A stretch of DNA of 64,000 nt from Riemerella anatipestifer_F (GTDB lineage Bacteria > Bacteroidota > Bacteroidia > Flavobacteriales > Weeksellaceae): NCBI RefSeq assembly GCF_037861325.1, contig NZ_JAFELW010000003.1; one strand, written 5' to 3'. This document shows, in pieces, positions 16,163 through 24,261 of this stretch. Position numbers and translations under genes: made by a program. Under the pieces are notes generated by a model that saw only the letters and a list, made by a program, of their open reading frames with translations, ran no database searches and was not told the origin of the DNA. Position 1 is the stretch's first letter. Every line of letters begins with the position of its first letter.

Positions 16163-16870
16163 ATGAGTAATATAAAACCTAAAAGTAATAGAATGGCTGT
16201 CGGTTCTGTACAGTGTGATAATACAACCCTAAATCTACTTAAAGCAAACGATTTTGTGGCTAAATCTATCAAAGAAAGACTAACAGACATGCTTGTGGTA
16301 AATATTTGTTCCTCTCCAGGGAGTGGTAAAACTACATTATTACAAGAAACAGGAAGACGCCTCGGAAAAGAGCTTAATCTAGCAGTTCTAGTAGGCGACC
16401 CAGAGACAGAAAGAGATGCTGTGCGACTAAAAGAAGTAGGTATAAATGCACTACAAATTGTTACAGGAGGTATGTGTCATATAGAAGCACAGATGATTTA
16501 CCAAGCTCTAGATCACATAGATTTATCAGGCGTAGATATTTTGTTTATAGAAAATGTGGGTAATCTACTATGTCCCTCTGCTTTTGATTTAGGAGAAGAT
16601 TATCGTGTAACACTTCTTGCATCTACAGAAGGAGATGATAAACCTAAAAAATATCCACGAATGTTTCTTACAAGTGAATTGATGCTGGTTTCAAAATCAG
16701 ACTTGTTGCCATATGTGCCGTTTTCTGTAGAGGCAGTTACAAAAGATGCAAGAGAGGTTAATAGTGATATAGAAGTAATTCCTATTAGTACCCTTAATGG
16801 TGACGGAATAGACGAGTGGTGCCAATGGCTCAAGAAAAAGATGAAGGAAAAGAAAGAAAGACAACAATAA
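16163..16870 (+). CDS. hypB: Nickel-delivery GTPase HypB
   Basis: GTPase partner of HypA in nickel delivery. The 235 residues contain the P-loop CSSPGSGKTTLLQE (about 49-62), VGDPETERDAVRLKEVG, GGMCHIEAQM (metal-site Cys-His), the HypB hallmark ENVGNLLCPSAFDLGE, and VSKSDLLPYVPF. In the last, the usual Asn of the NKxD guanine motif is Ser. The N-terminus lacks the His-rich nickel-storage stretch and the CxxCGC motif of some HypB proteins. It follows hypA by 9 bases and precedes the porin gene by 11, so it is part of the urease operon. Confidence 0.93.
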   Translation: MSNIKPKSNRMAVGSVQCDNTTLNLLKANDFVAKSIKERLTDMLVVNICSSPGSGKTTLLQETGRRLGKELNLAVLVGDPETERDAVRLKEVGINALQIVTGGMCHIEAQMIYQALDHIDLSGVDILFIENVGNLLCPSAFDLGEDYRVTLLASTEGDDKPKKYPRMFLTSELMLVSKSDLLPYVPFSVEAVTKDAREVNSDIEVIPISTLNGDGIDEWCQWLKKKMKEKKERQQ

Positions 16871-16881
16871 AACAATTAAAC

Positions 16882-18039
16882 ATGAAAAAGAAGCTTTTAT
16901 TCCTCCTCGTTTGTCCAGTAAGCTTTTTATTTGGACAAACAGACTCTACTAATATTCTCAAAAACTTTACCAAGAATACCGAAGTTAATATTCTTTTTAG
17001 AAGTGCATTAGAGTTTACAGATGTTCATCAAAATCAAGATGCTCTTAGGTTGAATGAGGCAAGAATGGAAGTGCAGGGGAATGTGGTAGAAAATTTAAAG
17101 TATAGAGTAAGATATAGACTAAACAGAACTCAAGCTCAACTGAGTTTAGATAATGCACCTAGCTCTTTGGATATTGCCTATATAGATTATAAATTTGGTA
17201 ATACAAATAAGTGGAATATAGTTTTGGGTAAGCAAGCTAATGATTTTGGTAGCTGGGAGTTTGAAAATAATCCAACCTTTGAATATGTCTACTCTGACTA
17301 TATCAATAGGCAACAGAATATATTTACAATGGGTGCTAAGTTAGCCTACCAGATAGATGAAAACAATAGTATAAGAGTCCAAGCCTTTAATACCAGTAAT
17401 CATAACTTCTCAACATTACATAAGCAGAGAGGTTACATTACTAATGGGTTGGAAGCAGCCAAAATTCCGCTGGGATTTAACTTAACTTGGAGAGGTGATT
17501 TTTTTAATAGAACATTTAAAACGTTCTACTCGGTAGCAACTTCTCAAATTGCTAAAGGGGAGCGAAATTTCCAAGTAGCATTAGGGAATAAATTGGTTAC
17601 GGATAACTTAGAAGTTTACTTAGATTTACATCATACCAATATGGCTGTAGATTATACTAATATTGCTTCTTCTGTTATTAACCAATATAGAGCCGCTATA
17701 GTATCAGATTATGAGCCTTATTTCTCTAAAAATATTCAGTTCCAAACGGCTGTACTGAGATTAGATTATAAGATAACTCCAAAATTTATTATTACAGGCA
17801 AAAGCATTTACGAAAGAGCAAATGATAGATCTGAGAATGGTTTAGGTAATGGTTTAAGGCAGAATCAAACTAATATGATAGGTTTAGAGTATAAGCCTAT
17901 TGCAAGCCAAGATTTTAAATTTTTTGGATATTTTTCTAATACTAATATAACGCATAATAAAATGATTAAAACTTACGTGCCTAATACAAACCAAAATATG
18001 TTTTCGGTTGGTGTTCTGTACTTCTTAAAAGCACTGTAG
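16882..18039 (+). CDS. Outer-membrane porin at the end of the urease operon
   Basis: A 385-residue beta-barrel protein. The ATG at 16882 gives a signal peptide (MKKKLLFLLVCPVSFLFG, then Gln-Thr); a longer frame from 16816 would run inside hypB and is rejected. Strands with alternating aromatic residues run through the protein, with stretches such as EARMEVQGNVVENLKYRVRY, IAYIDYKFG and WNIVLGKQANDFGSWE that resemble the phosphate-selective porin O/P (OprO/OprP) family, and it ends in FSVGVLYFLKAL. It is the last gene before a terminator and 11 bases after hypB. It might pass urea, ammonium or a metal chelate across the outer membrane, but nothing in the sequence fixes the substrate. Confidence 0.75.
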   Translation: MKKKLLFLLVCPVSFLFGQTDSTNILKNFTKNTEVNILFRSALEFTDVHQNQDALRLNEARMEVQGNVVENLKYRVRYRLNRTQAQLSLDNAPSSLDIAYIDYKFGNTNKWNIVLGKQANDFGSWEFENNPTFEYVYSDYINRQQNIFTMGAKLAYQIDENNSIRVQAFNTSNHNFSTLHKQRGYITNGLEAAKIPLGFNLTWRGDFFNRTFKTFYSVATSQIAKGERNFQVALGNKLVTDNLEVYLDLHHTNMAVDYTNIASSVINQYRAAIVSDYEPYFSKNIQFQTAVLRLDYKITPKFIITGKSIYERANDRSENGLGNGLRQNQTNMIGLEYKPIASQDFKFFGYFSNTNITHNKMIKTYVPNTNQNMFSVGVLYFLKAL

Positions 18040-18062
18040 ATTTATCATAATATTTATAATAC

Positions 18063-18100
18063 AAAAAAGAGTTGCTTTTAATAAAGAGTAACTCTTTTTT
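18063..18100 (+). terminator. Rho-independent terminator of the urease block
   Basis: Arms 18063-18073 (AAAAAAGAGTT) and 18090-18100 (AACTCTTTTTT) pair perfectly around a 16-base loop and end in a T-run. It closes the block that began at 4924. Confidence 0.85.
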
Positions 18101-18121
18101 ATATCTCACAAAGACATTTCA

Positions 18122-18129
18122 TATATTTG
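18122..18129 (+). promoter_or_regulatory. -7 promoter box for tsaB
   Basis: TATATTTG, a perfect TAnnTTTG, sits 15 bases before the tsaB ATG. The predicted leader is only about 12 bases. Confidence 0.65.
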
Positions 18130-18144
18130 TAGGAAAAATAGTCG

Positions 18145-18819
18145 ATGGTTATTTTACATCTTGAAACATCATCTAAAAATTGTTCTGTTGCTATCTCTAA
18201 AGGGGAAGAGTTACTTTGCTTGTGCGAAGAAGTGTCTGAAAACTATAAACAAAGTGAAAGTCTGCACACTTTTGTAGAGTGGGCTTTGGAGGGAGCAGAG
18301 CTTACGTTAAAAGACATACAAGCCGTTTCATTAGGTATGGGACCTGGGTCTTATACAGGACTAAGGATAGGAGCGGCTTCGGCTAAGGGTTTTTGTTATG
18401 GGCTTAAAATTCCGTTGGTTGCTGTAAACTCTTTAGAAACTATGATAGAGCCTTTTATAGGTCAAGGATTTGATTTTATAATCCCCATGGTAGACGCTAG
18501 AAGAATGGAAGTTTATACTTCGGTATTTGATGGCAAAACAGGAGCGGTAGTTTCAGAAACGGAAGCTAAAATCTTAGATGAGTCTTCATTTGAAGATTAT
18601 AAAGATAACAAAGTCCTTTTCGTAGGAGATGGGGCGACCAAGGCACAAACGGTTTTAAACCTACCTAATGCCTCCTATAAGTCAGAGGTTTACCCTTCAG
18701 CAGAATACCTTATCAAGAAATCTTTAGAAAAGGCTATGAACAAAGAGTGGGAAGATGTTGCTTACTTTGAACCTTTTTATTTAAAAGATTTTCAAGGTGT
18801 AAAACGAAAAGCAAAGTAA
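18145..18819 (+). CDS. tsaB: tRNA threonylcarbamoyladenosine biosynthesis protein TsaB
   Basis: Partner of TsaD in making the t6A37 modification of ANN-decoding tRNAs. The 224-residue protein has the ASKHA-type fold start VILHLETSSKNCSVAISKG, the conserved block ISLGMGPGSYTGLRIG-like (VSLGMGPGSYTGLRIGAASA), and VPMVDARRMEVYT-like (IIPMVDARRMEVYTSVF). It reads toward porW, with only 8 bases between the two stop codons. Confidence 0.95.
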   Translation: MVILHLETSSKNCSVAISKGEELLCLCEEVSENYKQSESLHTFVEWALEGAELTLKDIQAVSLGMGPGSYTGLRIGAASAKGFCYGLKIPLVAVNSLETMIEPFIGQGFDFIIPMVDARRMEVYTSVFDGKTGAVVSETEAKILDESSFEDYKDNKVLFVGDGATKAQTVLNLPNASYKSEVYPSAEYLIKKSLEKAMNKEWEDVAYFEPFYLKDFQGVKRKAK

Positions 18820-18827
18820 ACTCCCTA

Positions 18828-21281
18828 CTATTTTGGACTAACTTTAATAGTTTCTTTTTGTAATTTTTGTTTTCTAAGTTCGTTAAGATTAATTTTGGGT
18901 GGTGTGGTAGATGGGGCTAGGTTGAGGTTAGGGGCTTCCTCTTCATGGTCTTTAGCCGTTTCGTCAGTTACTGTCACACTCACGCTAGGTTGTGCTGTCT
19001 TGCTTTGTTCGGTGATAGGTGTTTTTAAATCACTACTAAGATAAGCTAACATTTGTTTCACTTTTTCACCTTCGGGGAGTTTTTCGTAGTTTAGGGAAAT
19101 CTGTTGCAATTGTAAAATCATGATTTCTTTACCCATTGTTTTCCCTGTGTTAAATGCATTAAGCAAAGATAACTTTGGTACTAGAGCGTCTTTAGGATAA
19201 GCTTCTATTGTTTTTTCTATAAGAGCTTTGCTATCCTCATATTTTTCTTCAGTGTAGAGTTGGTAGGCTTGTTTATAGATGCTCTCTACTTCCGACGAAG
19301 CTCCCCCCAAGCCTCCACGCTTAGGGTTTTTCACAAATTCTGCATAATGAGTGTAAGGGAACTCACTAATAATAATGTTTTTGGCTTTCTCTGCCTCTTG
19401 CGGATTTTTCTCGTAGTTAATAGAAAATATTTGGTACAACGCTTGAAGTTTTACATCTTCTTTTGGCTGAGCGTTTACTAGATCAAATAGTGTTTTAGTG
19501 GCAAGTTTGGTGTTAGAAAAAATATTTTCATACATCATACCTAGCCCTAGTGATGCGGTATCTCTATCTTGCTTAAGCTGAGCGATGTCTTGGGCGTTGG
19601 TAGGGATTTTTTCTATATAAAACTCAGGTTCAAATCTTCTTGGATTTTTAACCTCGGTTTTACCGAGAGCTTCGTTTTTGAGGTCTTCTATGGAAGTGGT
19701 TTTTGATGAATAACGCCAGTTATCAGCAAGAGACCTTTCTCCCCAAATTTGTTTAAAGTTGGCTTGCCCTTTAGATACGGTTGTAAGATTATTAAAGTAA
19801 AAACCTTTAGTAGAAGTACCAAAATCAGCAAATCCTCTCGTGTTATTGCCAAAGGTATTATCCAAAGCAAAATCAGCCACTTTAAAATCTTTTTCTTTAG
19901 AGGCTTTTAATTTTTCTGCTTCCTCTTTAGCTTCTTTAGCCTTTAGTTTTTCTATTTGTTGGTTAAAGTAAGCAAGTCTCTGTTGCTCATTCATTTTGGT
20001 AAGAGCCAAGATGCTATCGTTCTTTTTAATGAGGTAATAGTTTTTAGATATTTTTTTAGTATCCGTAGAAAGCGTTTTTAATTCTTCTCTTTGAGGAGCA
20101 TAGGTCATTTGGGTAACAGCACTGTCGTAATAAACTCCAGCACTTAAATAATCCTCTTTTTCTAAATATTTCTTTCCGATTTCATAGTAGGTAAGCCCTC
20201 GTATTTGTCCATCGGAAACTTTTTCTTTTAACGACTTTTGGAAGAACTTATTAGCTTCTTCTTCTTTTCCTGCCTTCATTGCCATAAGTCCTAAAGCGTA
20301 ATAGAACTCGTTTTTTCTAGAAGCGTAAGTTCCTTTTTTGGATATTTTTTCTAGATAAGTTTTCAGATTTTCGTAGTCTTCCTTTTTAGAATTGTCGAAA
20401 GTCTTGGCTATTTCTATTTGAGATTTTACTTCAAATTCAAAATTATTCGCTTTTTGATAAGCAGTTACAAAGCTTTCTCTAGCTTCTTCGTAGCGTCCTA
20501 ATTTAGATAAAATTTGTCCTCTTAAAAAGGCGATACGACTTCTTAAGTTTTTGTTTTTATTTAGAGCATAGGCTTGGGCTAACTCTTCTACGGCAGCCTC
20601 TTTTTGCCCTGATTGAAGCAAAGTTTCTGCATAGAAAAGACTTAATAATTTCTTGTTACTTTTGCTTAGTTTTTCCTCTTTTAAAGCCATGAAAATCTCA
20701 TTGGCTTTGTAATGGTCTTTCATTAAAGAAGCAATTTTGGCCTCATATATCTTAGCGAGAGGCAGTCTTTTATCCTCTTTCATGTGAGAAAAAATATAAT
20801 TAAGAGCATCTAAAGCTTCTAAGTATTTTTCTTGATACATTCTTGCCTTTGCAAGCATAAGTTGAGCCTCAAATATTCTTTTATTTTTTTCCTCGCCTTC
20901 AAATAACATAGAATGCTTTTGTATAGCTTTTAATGCTTTAGCTTCTGATATTTCAAGGGAAGAAGTATTTTTTTTACTCACAGGGCTTTGTGATATATTT
21001 TCTAAGCCTCCAGCCCCAAAAGGAGCTTCTTCTGTTGAAAAGTCTTCTTGAATTTCGTGTTCATTATCATAAGATAATAGTTTTATATAAGACTGATAGA
21101 AGTTATCTTGATGTTTGTTTTTACGTGTATTTATTTCATCTTCTAGAGCATCTTTACTGTTAAATAGGGTATTGTAGTAGGTATAAAAATTTTGATAGTT
21201 CCTATTAACAAAAGTATTCTTTCTAGGAGAACATGCAACGGCAAGTGCCAATATAATTAAAAAATAGCTGTACTTTTTCAT
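18828..21281 (-). CDS. porW: PorW/SprE-type TPR lipoprotein (type IX secretion / gliding)
   Basis: An 817-residue lipoprotein (MKKYSYFLIILALAVAC, lipobox Cys17; this ATG at 21281 is preferred to one six codons upstream). After the anchor comes the family-like stretch NRNYQNFYTYYNTLFNSKDALEDE, then many tetratricopeptide-like helix pairs across residues about 130-430 (YLEALDALNYIFSHMKEDKR, YEEARESFVTAY, KEDYLSAGVYYDSAV). A coiled, Lys/Glu-rich linker (about 445-470) and a second set of repeats complete it. PorW/SprE lipoproteins connect outer-membrane and motor parts of the Bacteroidota type IX secretion system. No other T9SS gene is nearby. The family call is from the N-terminal pattern and architecture. 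Confidence 0.8.
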   Translation of the reverse strand: MKKYSYFLIILALAVACSPRKNTFVNRNYQNFYTYYNTLFNSKDALEDEINTRKNKHQDNFYQSYIKLLSYDNEHEIQEDFSTEEAPFGAGGLENISQSPVSKKNTSSLEISEAKALKAIQKHSMLFEGEEKNKRIFEAQLMLAKARMYQEKYLEALDALNYIFSHMKEDKRLPLAKIYEAKIASLMKDHYKANEIFMALKEEKLSKSNKKLLSLFYAETLLQSGQKEAAVEELAQAYALNKNKNLRSRIAFLRGQILSKLGRYEEARESFVTAYQKANNFEFEVKSQIEIAKTFDNSKKEDYENLKTYLEKISKKGTYASRKNEFYYALGLMAMKAGKEEEANKFFQKSLKEKVSDGQIRGLTYYEIGKKYLEKEDYLSAGVYYDSAVTQMTYAPQREELKTLSTDTKKISKNYYLIKKNDSILALTKMNEQQRLAYFNQQIEKLKAKEAKEEAEKLKASKEKDFKVADFALDNTFGNNTRGFADFGTSTKGFYFNNLTTVSKGQANFKQIWGERSLADNWRYSSKTTSIEDLKNEALGKTEVKNPRRFEPEFYIEKIPTNAQDIAQLKQDRDTASLGLGMMYENIFSNTKLATKTLFDLVNAQPKEDVKLQALYQIFSINYEKNPQEAEKAKNIIISEFPYTHYAEFVKNPKRGGLGGASSEVESIYKQAYQLYTEEKYEDSKALIEKTIEAYPKDALVPKLSLLNAFNTGKTMGKEIMILQLQQISLNYEKLPEGEKVKQMLAYLSSDLKTPITEQSKTAQPSVSVTVTDETAKDHEEEAPNLNLAPSTTPPKINLNELRKQKLQKETIKVSPK

Positions 21282-21345
21282 TTGATGTTTTAACTGCATA
21301 AAGCCTCTTTTATTGTTAGGCTTTGAGAAAATTTGTGTAAAAATA

Positions 21346-21924
21346 CTATTTTTTAATAGAAAAAGAGTTTTTTAAAGCACTTAATTGTTGATAAACCAGG
21401 TGAGTAGGCAATCCCATAATAGTATAAAAACTACCTTCTAGCTTTTCTATTTTAGCCATACCTAGCCACTCTTGTATGCCGTAAGCTCCAGCTTTGTCGT
21501 AGGGCTTATAGTTTTCTATATAGTAGGAAATTTCCTCATCGGTCAAGTGAGAAAAGTACACTGTAGCTTTATCGGTTAGTGTTAAAGTTTTTGAGGAAGT
21601 TTTGATACAAACTGAAGTGTAAACATCATGATTATTACCCGAAAGGTTTTTGAGCATTTTTTTTGCTTCGGTTTCATTTTTTGGTTTGCCTAAAACTTTA
21701 TTATCAAAAGTAACGATGGTGTCTGCTGTTAATAAAACCTCTCCTTCGGAAAGAGGACGAAATGCATTGGCTTTTAGTTCCGAAAGGTAACCTGCTACTT
21801 CGTCTATTTCTAAATCTTTTGGATAGATTTCATCACAATTTATAGAAACAATCTCAAAATCAAAACCTAGTTGGCTTAAAAGTTCCTTCCTTCTTGGAGA
21901 TTGTGAGGCTAAATATAATTTCAT
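21346..21924 (-). CDS. maf: Maf-family nucleoside triphosphate pyrophosphatase
   Basis: Hydrolyses non-canonical or excess nucleotides (dTTP/UTP type) and is linked to septum formation in Bacillus. The 192 residues begin LYLASQSPRRKELLSQLGF, the Maf signature with Ser-x-Arg-Arg, followed by LTADTIVTFDNKVLGKP (catalytic Asp region), a phosphate-binding KML...SGNNHDVYTSV and YDKAGAYGIQEWLG. It lies 64 bases upstream of porW on the same strand, so they may be co-transcribed. Confidence 0.94.
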   Translation of the reverse strand: MKLYLASQSPRRKELLSQLGFDFEIVSINCDEIYPKDLEIDEVAGYLSELKANAFRPLSEGEVLLTADTIVTFDNKVLGKPKNETEAKKMLKNLSGNNHDVYTSVCIKTSSKTLTLTDKATVYFSHLTDEEISYYIENYKPYDKAGAYGIQEWLGMAKIEKLEGSFYTIMGLPTHLVYQQLSALKNSFSIKK

Positions 21925-22022
21925 AGATATAGTTTAAGATACGACACGCAATAATAGGTAAATTTCTATGAAAGAAAATTTTATGTGATAAAAATTATAT
22001 ATTTTTATTTATTCTAAATAAT

Positions 22023-22030
22023 TATATTTG
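22023..22030 (+). promoter_or_regulatory. -7 promoter box for the siderophore receptor
   Basis: TATATTTG, a perfect TAnnTTTG, 16 bases before the ATG at 22046. It overlaps the TTG at 22028, so that codon cannot be the start on this transcript. Confidence 0.65.
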
Positions 22031-22045
22031 CCGAAATTTTTAGCA

Positions 22046-24178
22046 ATGAAAAAAATTATTATAAGCATTTCACTAGTGGGAGGTGTTCTTGCTAATGCTC
22101 AAGTTCAGAAAAAAGATTCTATAAGAGAAAAAGGTATAGAGGGTGTAGTTATTAAAAGCAAATACTATAAAAACTACACAGCCAAAGATGTATCAGGTTC
22201 GCTAAGATTAGATACTCCGCTGTTAGATATTCCGCAAAATATCCAAGTAATTACTTCAGATGCTTTGGCAGACCAGCAAGTGTTGGGTATAAGTGATGGC
22301 GTTTTGAGAAATATTAGCGGAGCGATGAGGCTAGAACATTGGGGAGATATGTATGCCCATATCAATATGCGAGGTTCTAGAGCAGCAGCGTTTATCAATG
22401 GGGTTAATGTAACTTCTAATTGGGGACCTTTAGCAGAGGATATGAGCTATGTGGACAGGATAGAATTTATGAAAGGTCCTGCAGGATTTATGATTTCTAA
22501 TGGAGAGCCAAGCGGTATTTACAATATAGTAACCAAAAAGCCTATGTTCTCGGATAATCCTAAGGGGCAATTTACGCTGACTACAGGGAGTTTTAATCTG
22601 TATAGAACAGATGCAGATGTAAATGCTAAACTTTCGGATAAATTAGCTGTGAGAGTGAATACAATGGCACAGAATAGAGGCTCTTTTAGACCTCATGAGT
22701 TTAACGACCGCTATGTTATCAATCCTTCCATAACTTATTTGTTGTCTGATAAAACCTCTCTTACGGCGGAATACATTCTTCAAAAGGCTAAAATGTCCGA
22801 AGTAGGTTCTGCTTATGTCTTTTCTAAAAAAGGCTATGCTATCTATGATAGAGAAAAAACATTAACAGACCCAGGGATTGACCCTACAAGAATAGATGAA
22901 CATTATTTGAATATCAATCTCCAAAGTCAGCTGTCGGACAATTGGAAACTAACTTCTCAAGTTTCCTATATGAGAGACGACCAAATGGGCAGTAGTATTT
23001 GGCCCTCTGCTGTAACTGATGATGATAAAGTAGTGAGGAGACTAACCTTTTGGAAAGGATTGAATGAGATGAAATTTGCTCAAGTATTTCTTAACGGAAC
23101 GGTTCAAACAGGCAATGTAACACATAAAATTCTGACAGGTTTGGATATGGCAGATAAAAAATATATGGCAGATTGGAGTCAGGGTGGAAATTTAGACGAT
23201 GCCACTAAGCCTTTTGATATTAACAATCCTGTTTATACTAATATTAATTATCCTGTGTACGACCATTCTAAATCTTTAGCACAAATAGGAAGTAAATTAG
23301 GGGAGACTTATTCGTCGTTATATTTTCAAGATGAAGTAGGGCTTTTAGGGGATAAATTGAGATTTACTTTTGCAGGACGATATACCGATATAAAGCAAAA
23401 TCAGTACGGAGTAGAGCAAAATGCACAAAGGTTTACACCAAGAATTGGGATTAGTGCTACGGTATTAGAAAATATGACTTTATACGGATTGTACGACCAG
23501 TCGTTCTTGCCACAATCGGGCGTGCTTCGCAATGGTGGCAAAGTAGAGCCTATCACTGGTGAAAATATAGAATTAGGGATAAAAAAAGATTGGTTTGGCG
23601 GCAAGTGGAATTCTACACTTTCCATTTACAAGATTACCAAAAATAATGAATTGGTATCAGACCCTAATAACAGTCCTTCAGAAAGATTTTCTATAGTCAA
23701 AGGGCAGGGCGTTGCCAAAGGATTAGAGTTTGATGTTAAAGGAGAACTTTTTAAAGGTATGAATGCCATCATCAACTATGCGTGGACTGATAATGAAGTA
23801 ACCCAATCTAATGTGCCTAGCCTAAAAGTAGGGAATAAAGTGGCGGGATATGCTAAACACACCTTCAATACTTGGCTGAACTATGCATTTCAAGACGGTA
23901 TTTTACGAGGTTTTGGAGCGTCATTAGGTTTTACCTTTATGGGAGATAGAACCACTTGGAGCTGGTCGGATAATCAAGGAGATGCTCAATTAGGAGATTA
24001 TCGTAAATGGGACGCAGGTATTTTCTGGGGAAATAAAAATGTGAAAATTACACTCAATGCCTTTAATATATCTGATGAGTATTTGTATAGTGGAGCTTAT
24101 TATGGTTGGGGAGGTTACTATTATTATCAGGCGGAAGCTCCTAGAAACTATAGGCTATCTCTGAGTTATAAATTTTAA
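22046..24178 (+). CDS. TonB-dependent siderophore receptor
   Basis: Outer-membrane receptor for iron-siderophore uptake, 710 residues. The ATG at 22046 gives a signal peptide (MKKIIISISLVGGVLANA before Gln). Unlike the other two receptors here it has no carboxypeptidase-regulatory domain: the plug begins almost at once (LDTPLLDIPQNIQVITSDAL, INMRGSRAAAFINGVNV, VDRIEFMKGPAGFMISNGEP, GIYNIVTKKP), a pattern typical of FhuE/FpvA/ferrichrome receptors. The barrel ends in YRLSLSYKF. It is followed, past a hairpin, by a PepSY membrane protein of the kind that handles iron-siderophores. Confidence 0.92.
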   Translation: MKKIIISISLVGGVLANAQVQKKDSIREKGIEGVVIKSKYYKNYTAKDVSGSLRLDTPLLDIPQNIQVITSDALADQQVLGISDGVLRNISGAMRLEHWGDMYAHINMRGSRAAAFINGVNVTSNWGPLAEDMSYVDRIEFMKGPAGFMISNGEPSGIYNIVTKKPMFSDNPKGQFTLTTGSFNLYRTDADVNAKLSDKLAVRVNTMAQNRGSFRPHEFNDRYVINPSITYLLSDKTSLTAEYILQKAKMSEVGSAYVFSKKGYAIYDREKTLTDPGIDPTRIDEHYLNINLQSQLSDNWKLTSQVSYMRDDQMGSSIWPSAVTDDDKVVRRLTFWKGLNEMKFAQVFLNGTVQTGNVTHKILTGLDMADKKYMADWSQGGNLDDATKPFDINNPVYTNINYPVYDHSKSLAQIGSKLGETYSSLYFQDEVGLLGDKLRFTFAGRYTDIKQNQYGVEQNAQRFTPRIGISATVLENMTLYGLYDQSFLPQSGVLRNGGKVEPITGENIELGIKKDWFGGKWNSTLSIYKITKNNELVSDPNNSPSERFSIVKGQGVAKGLEFDVKGELFKGMNAIINYAWTDNEVTQSNVPSLKVGNKVAGYAKHTFNTWLNYAFQDGILRGFGASLGFTFMGDRTTWSWSDNQGDAQLGDYRKWDAGIFWGNKNVKITLNAFNISDEYLYSGAYYGWGGYYYYQAEAPRNYRLSLSYKF

Positions 24179-24209
24179 AAAATAGTTTTTCATATCAATA
24201 TCCTTTTTG

Positions 24210-24250
24210 GGAAAGGTTAGCGAGGTTATTATCGTTAGCTTTTCCTTTTT
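24210..24250 (+). terminator. Hairpin with T-run between receptor and PepSY gene
   Basis: Arms 24210-24222 (GGAAAGGTTAGCG) and 24233-24245 (CGTTAGCTTTTCC) pair over 13 positions with three G-U pairs, followed by TTTTT (24246-24250). It ends the receptor transcript or partly lowers read-through into the PepSY gene, whose ATG is 11 bases later. Confidence 0.7.
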
Positions 24251-24261
24251 AAACTTTAAGA

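Noticed and set aside
16816..16881. Longer porin start inside hypB
   Set aside because: The ATG at 16882 gives a clean signal peptide and follows the hypB stop; the extension would place charged residues ahead of the signal.
15815..18040. Hydrogenase maturation locus
   Set aside because: Only hypA and hypB are present, with no hypC-F or hydrogenase subunits, and they continue the urease operon.
4920..18100. Genomic island with integrase or flanking repeats
   Set aside because: The block looks modular, but no integrase, transposase, tRNA junction or direct repeat was seen at either end, so transfer is not claimed.
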